From Agrococcus sp. Marseille-P2731 (GTDB lineage: Bacteria > Actinomycetota > Actinomycetes > Actinomycetales > Microbacteriaceae), in the NCBI RefSeq assembly GCF_900117395.1, contig NZ_FPEG01000003.1, positions 806,001-870,000 on the forward strand: a stretch of 64,000 nt of DNA, in the 5' to 3' direction. The notes beneath the pieces were generated by a model. The model searched no databases, was not told where the DNA came from, and was given only the letters and a program-made list of their open reading frames with translations. The position numbers were made by a program, and so were the translations under genes. Below are positions 7,738 through 17,258 of this stretch, piece after piece (within the stretch, counting starts at the first letter, position 1; each line of letters starts with the position of its first letter).

Positions 7738-9054
7738 GTGCGGATGCAGCCCAGCGAGCGGGATCGCGAGATCCTGCGCCTCGCCGTGCCCGCGCTCGGC
7801 GCGCTCGTGGCGGAGCCGGCGTTCCTGCTCGTCGACACCGCGCTCGTCGGGCACCTCGGCGCCGAGCAGCTCGCCGGCGTCGGCATCGGCGTCGCCGTGC
7901 TTTCGACCGCTGTCGGCCTGCTGATCTTCCTCGCCTACGGCACGACGCCGGCTGTCGCGCGGCTGCTCGGCGCCGGCGACCGACCGGCGGCGATCCGCGC
8001 GGGCATCGACGGCATCTGGCTCGCGATCGTCGCAGGCGCGGCGCTGCTGCTGGCGACCCCGCTCGCGCATCCGCTCGTCGCCCTCTTCGGCGCCGCCTCC
8101 GCCGTCACCGAGCACGCCGCGGTCTACCTCGGCATCTCGATCCTCGGCCTGCCGGCGATGCTCATCGTGCTCGCCGCGACGGGCCTCATGCGCGGCCTGC
8201 AGGACACGCGCACGCCGCTCGTCGTCGCCACGATCGGCTTCGGCGCGAACGCCGCGCTCAACGTGCTCCTCATCTACGGCCTCGGGCTCGGCGTGGCCGG
8301 CAGCGCGCTCGGCACCGTCATCGCGCAGTGGGGCATGGCGGCCTTCTTCCTGTGGTTCGCGGTGCGCGAGGCGCGGCGGCAGGGCGTGCCGCTCGGCATC
8401 CGCTGGGCCGACCTGGGCCGCACGGCGTCCACGGGTGGCTGGCTCTTCGTGCGCACGCTCTCGCTGCGCGTCGCGCTGCTCGCGACGACCGCCGTCGCGA
8501 CGCAGGCCGGGACGACGACGCTCGCTGCCACGCAGATCGCCTTCACGCTCTTCTCGACCCTCGCCTTCGCGCTCGACGCGCTCGCGATCGCCGGGCAGGC
8601 GATGGTCGGCAGATCCCTAGGCGCGGGCGACGTGGGCGAGGTGCGCGCGGTGACGCGGCGGCTGCAGGTCTGGGGCGTGGGGTTCGGATGCGTCGTGGGC
8701 GCGGCGCTCCTCGCCGTCGCCTGGGTGCTCGGGCGGGTGTTCACCACCGATGCGGCCGTGCTCGAGGCGCTGCCGGTCGCGCTGGTGCTGCTGGCGCTCG
8801 CGCAGCCGATCGCGGGCTTCGTCTTCGTGCTCGACGGCGTGCTGATCGGTGCCGGCGACGTGCGCTACCTCGCCTGGACGGGCATCGTGAACCTGCTCGT
8901 CTACCTGCCGCTCCTGCTGCTCGCGCTCGTGCCGGGGTGGGGCGAGCTCGCCGTCATCTGGGCGGCGTTCTCGTTCGCCTACCTCGGCGCGCGGGCGGTC
9001 ACGCTGGGGCTGCGCGCGCGCAGCGACGCGTGGATGCGGGTCGGCCGCAGCTGA
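7738..9054 (+). CDS. MATE family efflux transporter (DinF-like)
   Basis: A 438-residue integral membrane protein with about 12 helices arranged as two MATE halves. The opening segment (ILRLAVPALGALVAEPAFLLVDTALVGHLG) has the Pro and Asp residues typical of DinF-type MATE proteins, and the second half repeats the pattern near residue 230. It should export organic cations, drugs or metabolites using a Na+ or H+ gradient. It starts back-to-back with the M13 peptidase (44-bp divergent spacer). The substrate is unknown. Confidence 0.85.
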   Translation: MRMQPSERDREILRLAVPALGALVAEPAFLLVDTALVGHLGAEQLAGVGIGVAVLSTAVGLLIFLAYGTTPAVARLLGAGDRPAAIRAGIDGIWLAIVAGAALLLATPLAHPLVALFGAASAVTEHAAVYLGISILGLPAMLIVLAATGLMRGLQDTRTPLVVATIGFGANAALNVLLIYGLGLGVAGSALGTVIAQWGMAAFFLWFAVREARRQGVPLGIRWADLGRTASTGGWLFVRTLSLRVALLATTAVATQAGTTTLAATQIAFTLFSTLAFALDALAIAGQAMVGRSLGAGDVGEVRAVTRRLQVWGVGFGCVVGAALLAVAWVLGRVFTTDAAVLEALPVALVLLALAQPIAGFVFVLDGVLIGAGDVRYLAWTGIVNLLVYLPLLLLALVPGWGELAVIWAAFSFAYLGARAVTLGLRARSDAWMRVGRS

Positions 9055-9212
9055 CGCGCGCCTCCGCCGACCGACCGAGGCGATCTCCCTCCGATGAGGG
9101 ATGCGCCGCCCAGCGCGCCCTGCCAGCGTTGAGGCGTCGGCGCGGTGCAGCCCAACGGGGCAGTGCCCGGACTCCGGTCCATCGCACGACGTCGCGAAGA
9201 GGAGCTGAGCAC

Positions 9213-10472
9213 ATGCGCACATCGAAGCTGCTGATCACTGCCGGGGCGGTCGCTGCCGTCACGGCCCTCACGGGCGCGAGCCTCGCGCCATCGGGCGAAC
9301 CCGCCGCGGTGCCCGACGACACCGCGCTGCACGAGCAGCTGTGGTCGTCGCCCGCGATCGATTCGCTGCGCTCGGCCGAGCCCGAGGGCACGCAGCAGCG
9401 GCCCGGGCAGGCACCGGAGCAGCCGCAGGACCCGTACGCGCAGATCGAGGCGGCGCTCGACGAGGTCGTCGCGGCCGGCGCGGTCGGAGCGGTGGCTCGC
9501 GTCGAGACCGCCGACGGTGCGTGGTCGGATGCGGCGGGCACGAGGGCGCTCGACCGTCGCCCGCCGGTGCTCGACCACAGCGGGTTCCGCGCCGCGAGCA
9601 ACACCAAGATGATGATCGCCGCGCTCGTCCTGCAGGAGGTCGAGGCCGGCACCTGGAGCCTCGACACCCCGATCGGCGAGGTCGTGCCCGGCATCTTCCC
9701 CGAGCACCCGGGCGTCACCCTCCGCCAGCTGCTGAGCCACACCGGCGGCACCCCCAACGGCACCGTCGAGCTGCTGCTCGCGAACATGCAGGACCCGACC
9801 TCGATCGACGAGCTCGTCGCGGTGCTCGGCGACCGCTACCCCGACGAGGAGCACGTCGCCGCCGCGAACGCCGGCGCGTGGACGCCCGCGGGCGAGTACG
9901 CCTACTCGAACGCCGCCTACGTGGCGCTCGGCGTCGCGCTCGAGGAGGCGACCGGCGAGAGCGTCGCCGACCTGCTCGAGGAGCGCATCTTCGACCCTCT
10001 GGGGCTGCGCCAGACCAGCTACCCAGATGAGCCGGGCCTGCGCGGCAACGCCATGCAGGAGGCGATGTGGGACGGCCAGCGCTGGCACGACCTGCAGCAC
10101 TTCGACCCGACGTTCTTCTCGCACGCCGGCGCGCTCGTGACCACCACGCGCGACCTGTCGGCCTTCACGGAGGCGCTCATCACCGGTGAGGTGGTGTCGC
10201 AGGAGTCGCTGGCCGAGATGATCGCGCCCGTGACCGAGGCGACCGGCTACGGCCTCGGCATCTACCGGGTGCCGGACCCGTGCGTGCCGGGCGAGTTCCT
10301 CTACGGCCACGACGGCGGCGCGATGGGCACGGTGAGCGTCGCCTACACCTCGGCCGACGGCTCGCGCCAGGTGACTTTCGCCATCACGGGCATGGATCGC
10401 TCCGGCAGCCCCGAGCCGCTGTACGACCTCAACGCGGTGCTGCTGCCGATGCTCGCGGCCAGCTGCGGCTGA
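9213..10472 (+). CDS. Secreted serine hydrolase, beta-lactamase/DD-peptidase fold
   Basis: A 419-residue protein with a signal-like N-terminus ([20 protein letters not shown]) and an Ala/Pro-rich linker to about residue 75. The penicillin-binding-like domain then has nucleophile Ser129 in SNTK, the second motif YSN (EYAYSNAAY) and a third motif HDGG near the C-terminus. ATG 9213 has GAGGAG 8-9 nt upstream. It is probably a D,D-carboxypeptidase or esterase outside the membrane; a true beta-lactamase role cannot be claimed. A strong hairpin follows. Confidence 0.85.
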   Translation: MRTSKLLITAGAVAAVTALTGASLAPSGEPAAVPDDTALHEQLWSSPAIDSLRSAEPEGTQQRPGQAPEQPQDPYAQIEAALDEVVAAGAVGAVARVETADGAWSDAAGTRALDRRPPVLDHSGFRAASNTKMMIAALVLQEVEAGTWSLDTPIGEVVPGIFPEHPGVTLRQLLSHTGGTPNGTVELLLANMQDPTSIDELVAVLGDRYPDEEHVAAANAGAWTPAGEYAYSNAAYVALGVALEEATGESVADLLEERIFDPLGLRQTSYPDEPGLRGNAMQEAMWDGQRWHDLQHFDPTFFSHAGALVTTTRDLSAFTEALITGEVVSQESLAEMIAPVTEATGYGLGIYRVPDPCVPGEFLYGHDGGAMGTVSVAYTSADGSRQVTFAITGMDRSGSPEPLYDLNAVLLPMLAASCG

Positions 10473-10478
10473 CCCCCG

Positions 10479-10515
10479 CCGGCGGGCGGCGAGGCGCAGC
10501 GCGCCGCCCGCCGGC
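10479..10515. terminator. Perfect 14-bp hairpin terminator
   Basis: Arms 10479-10492 and 10502-10515 are exact complements around a 9-nt loop, starting 6 bp after the serine hydrolase stop. No T-run follows, as is usual in very GC-rich actinobacteria. Confidence 0.7.
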
Positions 10516-10519
10516 ACGG

Positions 10520-10525
10520 CAGAAT
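10520..10525 (+). promoter_or_regulatory. Candidate -10 box of the MFS-nucS unit
   Basis: CAGAAT lies 5 bp after the terminator hairpin and 6 nt before GTG 10532, the spacing seen at other leaderless starts here. Confidence 0.35.
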
Positions 10526-10531
10526 GGGCCG

Positions 10532-11731
10532 GTGCACTCCGTGACCTCGTGGCGCAACGCCATCTTCGCCACCTTCTTCGCCATGGGCTTCGGCTTCGCG
10601 AGCTGGATGGCGCGCGTGCCGCACGTGCGCGACCAGCTGGGCGTGACGACGGGCGAGATGGGGCTGATCCTCCTCGGCATCTCGATCGGCTCGGTCACCG
10701 GTCTGCTGCTCGCGAGCCACATCATCCACGCGCTCGGTACGCGCCTGGTGGTCTCCGCCGGCATGGTGGTCGTCTCTGTCGGCCTCGCGATCGCCGGCTG
10801 GGCCGCCGACTCGAGCCTGCTGTGGCTGCTGATCGCCGGCTTCATCCTGGGCGGCAGCTTCACCGGCATCACCGACGTGGCGATGAACATCTCGGGCGCG
10901 GCCAACGAGCGCGCCCTCGGCAAGCCGATCATGCCGATCTTCCACGCCTTCTTCTCGCTCGGCACCGTCGCCGGCGCGGGCGTCGGCGGGCTCTGCGAGC
11001 TGCTCGGCGTCGGCATCGGCTGGCAGGCCACGGGCGTCGGCATCGCCCTGATGGCGCTCGCCGTCACGGTCTTCCGCTTCCTGCCCGCCGACGTCGAGGC
11101 GGAGGACGAGGAGCCCGTGACGCTGCGCGAGCGCCTCGCGGTCTGGAAGGATCCGCGCACGATCATGCTGGGCCTGCTCGTGCTCGGCATGTCGCTCACC
11201 GAGGGCAGCGCCAACGACTGGCTCGCGCTCACGATGGTCGACGGCCACGGCTTCTCGAACGAGGGCGGCGCCTTCATGCTCGCGCTCTTCCTGACGGCCA
11301 TGACGCTCGGCCGCGTGCTCGGCGTCAAGCTGCTCGCGCGCTTCGGCCGCGTGCCGGTGCTGCGCGCCACCGCCGCGATCGCGGCCATCGGCCTGCTGCT
11401 CGTGATCTACGCCGAGCCCACCCCGCTCGTCATCACGGGCGTCGTGCTGTGGGGCGTGGGCGCGAGCCTCGGCTTCCCCGTGGGCATGAGCGCCGCCGCC
11501 GACGAGCCGCGCATGGCAGCGGCGCGCGTCGGCACCGTCTCGGCGATCGGCTACATCGCGTTCCTCGCCGGTCCGCCGCTGCTCGGCCTCCTCGGCGACG
11601 TCGTCGGCCTGCGGCTCGCGCTGCTCGCGGTGCTCGCCTTCGTGCTGCTGTCGCTGCTCACGAGCCACGTCGCCCGCGAGCGCGGCACCGCCGCCATCGC
11701 CGTCGTCAAGCCCCCGAAGGAGACCGCATGA
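10532..11731 (+). CDS. MFS transporter
   Basis: A 399-residue major facilitator with 12 predicted helices and a central cytoplasmic loop (residues about 185-210, rich in Glu). The loop 2-3 region and the start [23 protein letters not shown] resemble the YbjJ-type sugar or drug exporters. GTG 10532 is favoured by the leaderless-type promoter; GTG 10541 is an alternative. The stop overlaps nucS by 4 bp (ATGA), so the two genes are translationally coupled although their roles appear unrelated. Confidence 0.8.
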   Translation: MHSVTSWRNAIFATFFAMGFGFASWMARVPHVRDQLGVTTGEMGLILLGISIGSVTGLLLASHIIHALGTRLVVSAGMVVVSVGLAIAGWAADSSLLWLLIAGFILGGSFTGITDVAMNISGAANERALGKPIMPIFHAFFSLGTVAGAGVGGLCELLGVGIGWQATGVGIALMALAVTVFRFLPADVEAEDEEPVTLRERLAVWKDPRTIMLGLLVLGMSLTEGSANDWLALTMVDGHGFSNEGGAFMLALFLTAMTLGRVLGVKLLARFGRVPVLRATAAIAAIGLLLVIYAEPTPLVITGVVLWGVGASLGFPVGMSAAADEPRMAAARVGTVSAIGYIAFLAGPPLLGLLGDVVGLRLALLAVLAFVLLSLLTSHVARERGTAAIAVVKPPKETA

Positions 11732-12423
11732 GGATCGTCGTCGCCCACTGCTCCGTCGACTACGCCGGGCGCCTCTCCGCGCACCTCCCGCTCGCCCCGC
11801 GGGTGCTGATGCTGAAGGCCGACGGCTCGATCCTCGTGCACTCCGACGGCGGCTCGTACAAGCCGCTCAACTGGATGAGCCCGCCCGCGGTGCTCACCGC
11901 ATCCGCGCCCGATCAGGACCAGGCGGATGCCGGGGTCACCGAGGTCTGGAAGGTCACCCACAAGAAGACCGGCGACTCGCTCATCGTGTCGCTGCACGAG
12001 ATCCTCTCGGACACCTCGCACGAGCTGGGTGTCGACCCGGGCCTCGTGAAGGACGGCGTCGAGGCGCACCTGCAGGTGCTGCTCGCCGAGCAGATCGAGC
12101 GCCTCGGCGACGGCTTCGAGCTGTGGCGGCGGGAGTACATGACGGCGATCGGGCCCGTCGACATCCTGGCTCGGGACGACGCCGGGGCGACCGTCGCGGT
12201 CGAGATCAAGCGCCGCGGCGAGATCGACGGCGTGGAGCAGCTGACCCGCTACCTCGAGCTGCTGAACCGCGACCCGCGCATCGCTCCGGTCACGGGAGTC
12301 TTCGCGGCGCAGGAGATCAAGCCGCAGGCGCGCACGCTCGCCGAGGATCGCGGCATCCGCTGCGTGGTGCTCGACTACGACGAGATGCGCGGCATCGACT
12401 CCGGGCGGGCGCGACTCTTCTAG
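11728..12423 (+). CDS. nucS: Mismatch-specific endonuclease NucS/EndoMS
   Basis: A 231-residue nuclease that replaces MutS/MutL in Actinobacteria by cutting both strands at mismatches. It starts [20 protein letters not shown], the family N-terminal DNA-binding domain. The RecB-like catalytic core carries the family signatures GPVDILARD (catalytic Asp), [20 protein letters not shown] (Glu, Lys) and the following YLELL. The C-terminus ends in GRARLF, resembling a beta-clamp-binding tail. A GAAGGAG ribosome site is inside the end of the MFS gene. Length matches the family. Confidence 0.95.
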   Translation: MRIVVAHCSVDYAGRLSAHLPLAPRVLMLKADGSILVHSDGGSYKPLNWMSPPAVLTASAPDQDQADAGVTEVWKVTHKKTGDSLIVSLHEILSDTSHELGVDPGLVKDGVEAHLQVLLAEQIERLGDGFELWRREYMTAIGPVDILARDDAGATVAVEIKRRGEIDGVEQLTRYLELLNRDPRIAPVTGVFAAQEIKPQARTLAEDRGIRCVVLDYDEMRGIDSGRARLF

Positions 12424-12504
12424 CCGCAGCCACAGCCGCGCCCCGGCGTGGGGTTGCTAGCCTGTGGTCACTTCCCATGCAGCATCGGCCGAAGGCGGGC
12501 AACC

Positions 12505-12762
12505 GTGTCGAACATCACGCCAGAAGACGCTCGGAACGACCCAGAGGCGGGAGCCCGGGCCGCCGACGAGCACTCCGGCTTCAGCATCGAGGGCGACACG
12601 CCGCCCGCCGAGGGCACGGGCGTCGGCCCCACGAACCCGGGCCTCGACCGCGACCGTGGCGGTGAGGGCGCCGGCAACAAGGCCTGGCTGATCGCGATCC
12701 CCGTCGTGCTCGTGATCGCCGTGGTCCTCGGCATGGTCGGGCGCATCATCGGCTTCTTCTGA
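12505..12762 (+). CDS. Small DUF6480-like membrane protein
   Basis: An 85-residue protein from GTG 12505 (GAAGG upstream). The acidic, Pro/Gly-rich N-terminal part contains GDTPPAEGTG and TNPGL, features of the DUF6480 group, followed by one membrane helix at about residues 60-82. The function is unknown. The family assignment is by eye and tentative. Confidence 0.6.
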   Translation: MSNITPEDARNDPEAGARAADEHSGFSIEGDTPPAEGTGVGPTNPGLDRDRGGEGAGNKAWLIAIPVVLVIAVVLGMVGRIIGFF

Positions 12763-12763
12763 C

Positions 12764-12783
12764 GCGGCCGGCCCTGCGGCCGC
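12764..12783. terminator. Weak hairpin between convergent genes
   Basis: Arms 12764-12769 and 12778-12783 (GCGGCC/GGCCGC) around an 8-nt loop, placed between two convergent genes. Confidence 0.3.
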
Positions 12784-12790
12784 ACCGCCG

Positions 12791-13018
12791 CTACGAGGCG
12801 TAGGGGTCGATGCGGTCGCGCCAGCCTCCGGAGCGCTCCGGCAGCCGATCGTCGCGAGATGCGTAGGGCCCGACGCGCTCGGGGGTCGGCGTCGAGCCGG
12901 CAGGCAGGGCATCCTCGCGCGAGGCGTAGGGCTCGACGTGATCGGGCGTCGGGTGGCCGTGCTCGGGCAGCGCGTCCTCGCGGGAGGCGTAGGGCTCGAC
13001 GTGGTCGCGCCAGTCCGC
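12791..13018. repeat. 63-bp in-frame tandem repeat
   Basis: The octamer GCGTAGGG recurs at 12798, 12861, 12924 and 12987, exactly 63 bp apart, with matching flanks. It encodes the 21-residue units of the zinc-ribbon protein. The two inner copies are most alike, suggesting recent slippage. Confidence 0.85.
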
Positions 13019-13399
13019 ACCCGACGCGACGCCGCCGAAGTCCTCGTCGACGAACGGCGACGCATCCATCGCCGCTCGCACCGCGGCGCCGCCGTCGTTG
13101 CGCTCGTGGTCGCTCATGGGGGCCTCCTGCTTCGCGGGCTGCGGGTTGCTGAAGGCGACCGCGAACGGATGCTCGGTCGCCGTGGGCTCGGGCCGCTCGA
13201 GCGCCGCGCCGTCGGCATCGGCTCGGGTGCCGCACGCCGGGCACTGCAGTGCCGCGACGCGACCGTCGGGGTCGACGTCGATCACGCAGCCGCCGATCAC
13301 GACGTCACCGGCATCGGCCACGTCGGCGATGGTGCCGTAGCCCCACACGATCTCGCGCATGGTGCTGCCGCAGTTCGGGCATTCCAGCTGGGTCGCCAT
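12791..13399 (-). CDS. Zinc-ribbon protein with 21-residue PYAS repeats
   Basis: A 202-residue ORF in two parts. Residues 1-60 form a zinc ribbon with Cys7-x2-Cys10 and Cys53-x2-Cys56. Residues about 125-202 are an exact 21-residue tandem repeat whose core is V-E-P-Y-A-S-R-E-D-A-L-P; three full units and a final part-unit end the protein at PYAS. A TACGGT hexamer lies 7 nt before ATG 13399. An in-frame ATG at 13117 (Met95) has a perfect AGGAGG exactly 5 nt upstream, so a separate 108-residue product (MSDHERNDGG...) is very likely. I recognise no family for the repeat part. It could be a recent fusion of two genes or one gene making two products. Confidence 0.65.
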   Translation of the reverse strand: MATQLECPNCGSTMREIVWGYGTIADVADAGDVVIGGCVIDVDPDGRVAALQCPACGTRADADGAALERPEPTATEHPFAVAFSNPQPAKQEAPMSDHERNDGGAAVRAAMDASPFVDEDFGGVASGADWRDHVEPYASREDALPEHGHPTPDHVEPYASREDALPAGSTPTPERVGPYASRDDRLPERSGGWRDRIDPYAS

Positions 13400-13457
13400 G
13401 CCGCCCACCGTAACCGCGTTGCCCGCCGACGGCCAGGGGGCGGAATGCGGCGGCGCC

Positions 13458-14759
13458 TCAGCGAGTGGCTGCGGCAGCTGCTCGAGCGGCGGCAGGCAGC
13501 GCCTCGACGATGCGCGCCAGCGGCTCGTCACCGTGCGAGGCCATCACGAACCAGGCCTCGAAGACGCTCGGCGGCAGGCTCACGCCCGCGTCGAGCATCG
13601 CGTGGAAGAACGGCGGGGAGCGGGAGGCGTCCTGCGCGCGCACCTCGTCGAAGCTCGACGGCGCGCCCTCTCGGAACGCCACCGAGAAGAGGCTGCCGAC
13701 CCGCGTGATCGCGTGCGGCACGCCCTCGGCGTGCAGCGCATCCGTCAACGCCTGCGTGATCACGTCGGCCGCGGCGTCGAGCCTCGCGTAGACGCTGTCG
13801 GTCGTCAGGCGAAGCGTCGCGAGACCAGCGGCGACCGCGACCGGATTGCCGGAGAGCGTGCCCGCCTGGTACACCGGGCCCGTCGGGGCCAGGAGCTCCA
13901 TGAGCGCTGCCTTGCCGCCGAGGGCGGCGAGCGGCATGCCGCCGCCGATGACCTTGCCGAAGGTGATGAGGTCGGGGGCCTCGTCACCCACCCACTGCTC
14001 GATGCCCCACATGCCGGCCCGGTGGACGCGGAAGCCCGTGAGCACCTCGTCGCTGATGAGCAGCGCGCCGTGCGCGTGGGCGGTGCGGGCGAGGAAGGCG
14101 TTGAAGTCGCCGTCGGGCTCGACGACGCCCATGTTGGCGGGCGCGGCCTCGACGATGACGGCCGCGATCTCGTCACCGCGCTCGGCGAAGACCGCCCGGA
14201 CGGCGTCGCGGTCGTTGTAGGGGATGACGAGGGTCGTCGCGGCGACCGCGGCCGGCACGCCGGCCGAGCCGGGCAGCGCGAGCGTCGCGAGACCGCTGCC
14301 CGCGGCGGCCAGCAGCCCGTCGGAGTGCCCGTGGTAGTGCCCGTCGAACTTCACCAGCAGGTCGCGGCCGGTCGCGCCGCGCGCGAGGCGGATCGCCGTC
14401 ATGGTCGCCTCGGTGCCGGTCGAGACGAGCCGCAGCCGCTCGACGGGGCCGACGCGGCGCTCGACCTCCTCGGCGAGCAGCGCCTCGCCCGGCGTGGACG
14501 CGCCGAACGACAGGCCGCGGCTCGCGGCATCCTGCACGGCCTCGACGACCTCCGGGTGCGCGTGGCCGAGGATCGCCGGGCCCCAGCTCGCGACCAGGTC
14601 GACGAGCTCGCGACCCTCCGCATCCGTCACGTATGCGCCCTTGGCGCCGACGAGGAACGCGGGCGTGCCGCCCACCGAGCCGAAGGCGCGGACGGGCGAG
14701 CTCACGCCGCCCGGGATCGCGAGCTTGGCCCGCTCGAACAGCTCGGCGTTGGTGCTCAC
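13458..14759 (-). CDS. hemL: Glutamate-1-semialdehyde 2,1-aminomutase
   Basis: A 433-residue PLP enzyme that makes 5-aminolevulinate from the GluTR product. Motifs: [16 protein letters not shown] (phosphate pocket), [21 protein letters not shown] (Asp237 to the pyridine nitrogen) and the Schiff-base Lys269 in [14 protein letters not shown] 14759 overlaps the hemB stop by 4 bp (GTGA). The last ten residues are Ala-rich. Together with hemB it forms a two-gene unit 28 kb away from the main haem cluster. Confidence 0.95.
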   Translation of the reverse strand: MSTNAELFERAKLAIPGGVSSPVRAFGSVGGTPAFLVGAKGAYVTDAEGRELVDLVASWGPAILGHAHPEVVEAVQDAASRGLSFGASTPGEALLAEEVERRVGPVERLRLVSTGTEATMTAIRLARGATGRDLLVKFDGHYHGHSDGLLAAAGSGLATLALPGSAGVPAAVAATTLVIPYNDRDAVRAVFAERGDEIAAVIVEAAPANMGVVEPDGDFNAFLARTAHAHGALLISDEVLTGFRVHRAGMWGIEQWVGDEAPDLITFGKVIGGGMPLAALGGKAALMELLAPTGPVYQAGTLSGNPVAVAAGLATLRLTTDSVYARLDAAADVITQALTDALHAEGVPHAITRVGSLFSVAFREGAPSSFDEVRAQDASRSPPFFHAMLDAGVSLPPSVFEAWFVMASHGDEPLARIVEALPAAARAAAAATR

Positions 14760-15793
14760 GGTCGTGCCCCCGATGCTCCGTGCAGGCCCTGGTCGGGCAT
14801 GCCCTGCGTGCTGAGCCCGCGCGCCTGCAGCCATTCGGCCTGCTCGATGGCCCAGTAGGTCAGCACGGTGTCGGCCCCGGCCCGCACGATGCTCGTCAGG
14901 CTCTCGGTGATGAGGCGGTCGCGGTCGATCCAGCCGTTCGCGGCCGCGGCCTCGACCATCGCGTACTCCCCCGACACCTGATAGGCCCAGACGGGCACGT
15001 CGGATGCGGCGGCGACGTCGGCGAGCACGTCGAGGTAGAGGCCGGCCGGCTTCACCATCACGATGTCGGCGCCCTCGGCGATGTCGAGGAGCGCCTCGCG
15101 CAGGCCCTCGCGGCGGTTGCCCGGATCCTGCTGGTAGGTCTTGCGGTCGCCGGTGAGGCTCGAGTCGACGGCCTCGCGGAAGGGGCCGTAGAGCGCGGTC
15201 GCGTACTTCGCGCTGTAGGCGAGGATCGCGGTCTGCTGGTGGCCGGTGGCGTCGAGGGCGGTGCGCACGTGCTCGACCTGGCCGTCCATCATGCCGCTGA
15301 GGCCGAGGATGCGGCTGCCGGCCTCGGCCTGCGCGATGGCCATGTCGGCGTAGCGCTCGAGGGTCGCGTCGTTGTCGACCGAGCCGTCGTCGGCGAGCAC
15401 GCCGCAGTGGCCGTGGTCGGTGAACTCGTCGAGGCACAGGTCGGTCTGGATGACCGTGGCGTCGCCGAAGCGCTCGGCGAGGAACGCCGTCGCGCGGTTG
15501 AGGATGCCGTCCGGATCCGTCGCTCCCGAGCCCACCGCATCCTTGTGCTGCGGCACGCCGAAGAGCATGACGCCGCCGATGCCGGCGGCGATGCCCCGCT
15601 CGACCTCGCGCGCGGCGGTGTCGAGCGTGTGCTGCACCTGGCCGGGCATCGAGCTGATCGCGCGCGGCTCGGTCAGCCCCTCGGCGACGAACATCGGCAG
15701 CACGAGCTGGGCGGGGTGGATGCGGGTCTCGGCGACCAGGCGGCGCATGGGTGCGCTCTGCCGCAGCCGGCGGGGGCGGATGGTGGGAGGCAT
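14756..15793 (-). CDS. hemB: Delta-aminolevulinic acid dehydratase (porphobilinogen synthase)
   Basis: A 345-residue enzyme that condenses two ALA to porphobilinogen. The active-site lysines are Lys196 ([14 protein letters not shown]) and Lys248 ([10 protein letters not shown]). The metal loop reads [15 protein letters not shown], i.e. Cys120-x-Asp122...Cys130. The middle zinc Cys of the E. coli type is replaced by Asp, a mixed type I believe is common in Actinobacteria. ATG 15793 has GGAGG 2 nt upstream and a TACCCT hexamer 7 nt upstream, so it may be nearly leaderless. It is coupled to hemL. Confidence 0.95.
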   Translation of the reverse strand: MPPTIRPRRLRQSAPMRRLVAETRIHPAQLVLPMFVAEGLTEPRAISSMPGQVQHTLDTAAREVERGIAAGIGGVMLFGVPQHKDAVGSGATDPDGILNRATAFLAERFGDATVIQTDLCLDEFTDHGHCGVLADDGSVDNDATLERYADMAIAQAEAGSRILGLSGMMDGQVEHVRTALDATGHQQTAILAYSAKYATALYGPFREAVDSSLTGDRKTYQQDPGNRREGLREALLDIAEGADIVMVKPAGLYLDVLADVAAASDVPVWAYQVSGEYAMVEAAAANGWIDRDRLITESLTSIVRAGADTVLTYWAIEQAEWLQARGLSTQGMPDQGLHGASGARP

Positions 15794-15814
15794 TGCCTCC
15801 AGGGTACTCGCGCG

Positions 15815-15853
15815 ACCCAGGGGCCGACCCGCGCTGCGGATCGGCCCCTGGGT
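15815..15853. terminator. 13-bp perfect hairpin terminator
   Basis: Arms 15815-15827 and 15841-15853 are exact complements (ACCCAGGGGCCGA and its partner) with a 13-nt loop. It lies 22 bp beyond the permease stop and separates the HMG-CoA operon from hemB. Confidence 0.7.
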
Positions 15854-15875
15854 GCTCTGCTCGAGCGTGCTCGGA

Positions 15876-17258
15876 TCAGGCGAAGAGCGCCATGATCGCG
15901 GGCACCGAGAGCGCCGCGACGTAGAAGCCCATGAACTGCACGCCCGTGTGCATGTTGAACATGCGGTTGAGCATGCCGCCCACGAGGCCGACCGTGAGCG
16001 TCACCAGCAGCGCGACGATGCCGCCCTCGTAGAGGCAGATGACCACGATCAGCGCCGCGAAGGCCCCGATGATCGCCTCGTGCGAGACCTTGCGCATGAC
16101 CCACTTCGCCGCCCGGTGCGCCTGCGTCATCGCGAAGGGGTAGCTGATGAGCACCGCGATGATCACCGCGACGAGGCCGAACACGAGGAACTGCCACGGC
16201 TCGAGCATGTCGTGCAGGTTATTCGTCGTGCCCGCCTCGGTGTCGATCGTGTAGACCGGCGGCGCGTTGAACAGCGGGCTCGCGACGCTCGCGGCCATCG
16301 GCGAGAGCGGCAGGCCGATCGCGATGAGCGGGATGAGCGTCTCGGCGATGTACGTCGACTCGGTCGTGCCGTTGCGGATGGCCATGCGCGCCGTGAGGCG
16401 GTGGTAGCCGTTCTTGAAGCGAGCGCCGAAGAGCTCACCCATGAGCACCGTCATGGCCACCGGCGAGAACACGAAGGTCGCGCTCGAGATGCCCGCGGCG
16501 GTCGCCGTGTAGCCGAGCTGCTTGCGGTCGAGCACCGAGAGCGGGTTCGGCATCCGCCCCTTCCAGGTGCGCGTGTCGCGCGCGAGCTCGAAGGTGCGCT
16601 GCTCGGTGCGACCGATGAGCTTGCGCCCTGCGGGGCTCGAGGCGAGGAAGAGGTCGGCGATCAGCGGACCGGTCGCGATGCCGAGGAAGAACGCGATGGT
16701 GAGGCCCTTGTCGAGCACCGAGGTCGCGAAGCCCTGCAGCCCGACCACGAGCAGCACGAAGGGCACGAGCGCGAACAGCGCGGCCCAGCGGCCCTTCGAG
16801 AGCACGGCGACGAGCGCGGCGGCCCCGAGGAACAGCCACGGCGCCACGGCGCCGATCGCGTCGGCGAAGGGGGTGAGCACGAGCGCGAAGAGCACGGCGA
16901 GCGGCACGGCGATGAGCGCCGCGACGACGCCGCCGGAGATCGCCTTGCGCAGCGCGATGTGCGGCACGCCGAGCTCGCGCAGCATCTGCGCGTCCTGCAG
17001 CAGGGGCGCAGCCATGGTGTCGCCCGGGATGCCGAGCAGGGTGGTCGGGATCGCGTGGGTGATGTGCTTCGAGGCGACTGCCGCCATGAAGAAGGCGAAG
17101 ACACCGGGTGCCGGCACGCCCAGCAGGATCACGAGCAGCGTCACGGGCGCGATGGTGGCGGTCTCGTCGGTGCCGGAGACCAGGCCGAGGAGGCCGAAGA
17201 CGATGGCGCCGATGAGCGCCATGCCCACGGCCCAGAGGGTTGCGTCGAGGATCTCCAT
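15876..17258 (-). CDS. Divergent TctA-family permease of the HMG-CoA operon
   Basis: A 460-residue polytopic membrane protein, somewhat shorter than the usual 500-residue TctA. The hallmark HAIPTTLLGIPGDTMAAPLL near residues 73-92 matches the TctA substrate motif (G-x-P-G), and a second inverted-repeat half carries the GLPLSPMAASVASPLF segment. About 11-12 helices. TctA proteins import carboxylates with TctB and a periplasmic TctC; here no TctC gene is present. The start ATG 17258 shares a base with the stop of the upstream small gene (TGATG). Being the last gene of the mvaA-mvaB operon, it is inferred to import mevalonate or another hydroxy acid. Confidence 0.75.
   Translation of the reverse strand: MEILDATLWAVGMALIGAIVFGLLGLVSGTDETATIAPVTLLVILLGVPAPGVFAFFMAAVASKHITHAIPTTLLGIPGDTMAAPLLQDAQMLRELGVPHIALRKAISGGVVAALIAVPLAVLFALVLTPFADAIGAVAPWLFLGAAALVAVLSKGRWAALFALVPFVLLVVGLQGFATSVLDKGLTIAFFLGIATGPLIADLFLASSPAGRKLIGRTEQRTFELARDTRTWKGRMPNPLSVLDRKQLGYTATAAGISSATFVFSPVAMTVLMGELFGARFKNGYHRLTARMAIRNGTTESTYIAETLIPLIAIGLPLSPMAASVASPLFNAPPVYTIDTEAGTTNNLHDMLEPWQFLVFGLVAVIIAVLISYPFAMTQAHRAAKWVMRKVSHEAIIGAFAALIVVICLYEGGIVALLVTLTVGLVGGMLNRMFNMHTGVQFMGFYVAALSVPAIMALFA

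Noticed and set aside
5642-7924. Very long plus-strand open frame antisense to the M13 peptidase
   Set aside because: It lies opposite a clear M13 peptidase, has no domain signature and is Arg/Val/Leu-rich as expected of an antisense frame in GC-rich DNA. Other long antisense frames, such as 52597-55842 and 55743-58709 on the minus strand, were dropped for the same reason.
9213-10472. Beta-lactamase resistance gene
   Set aside because: The SxxK, YSN and HxG pattern is shared by many DD-peptidases and esterases; nothing specific to beta-lactamases was seen.
12791-13018. CRISPR-like array
   Set aside because: The 63-bp units are contiguous, in frame and code for a repeated peptide; there are no unique spacers and no cas genes.
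14756-15793. HemB metal site as an unusual finding
   Set aside because: The Cys-x-Asp...Cys loop differs from E. coli, but I believe it is a common actinobacterial form.
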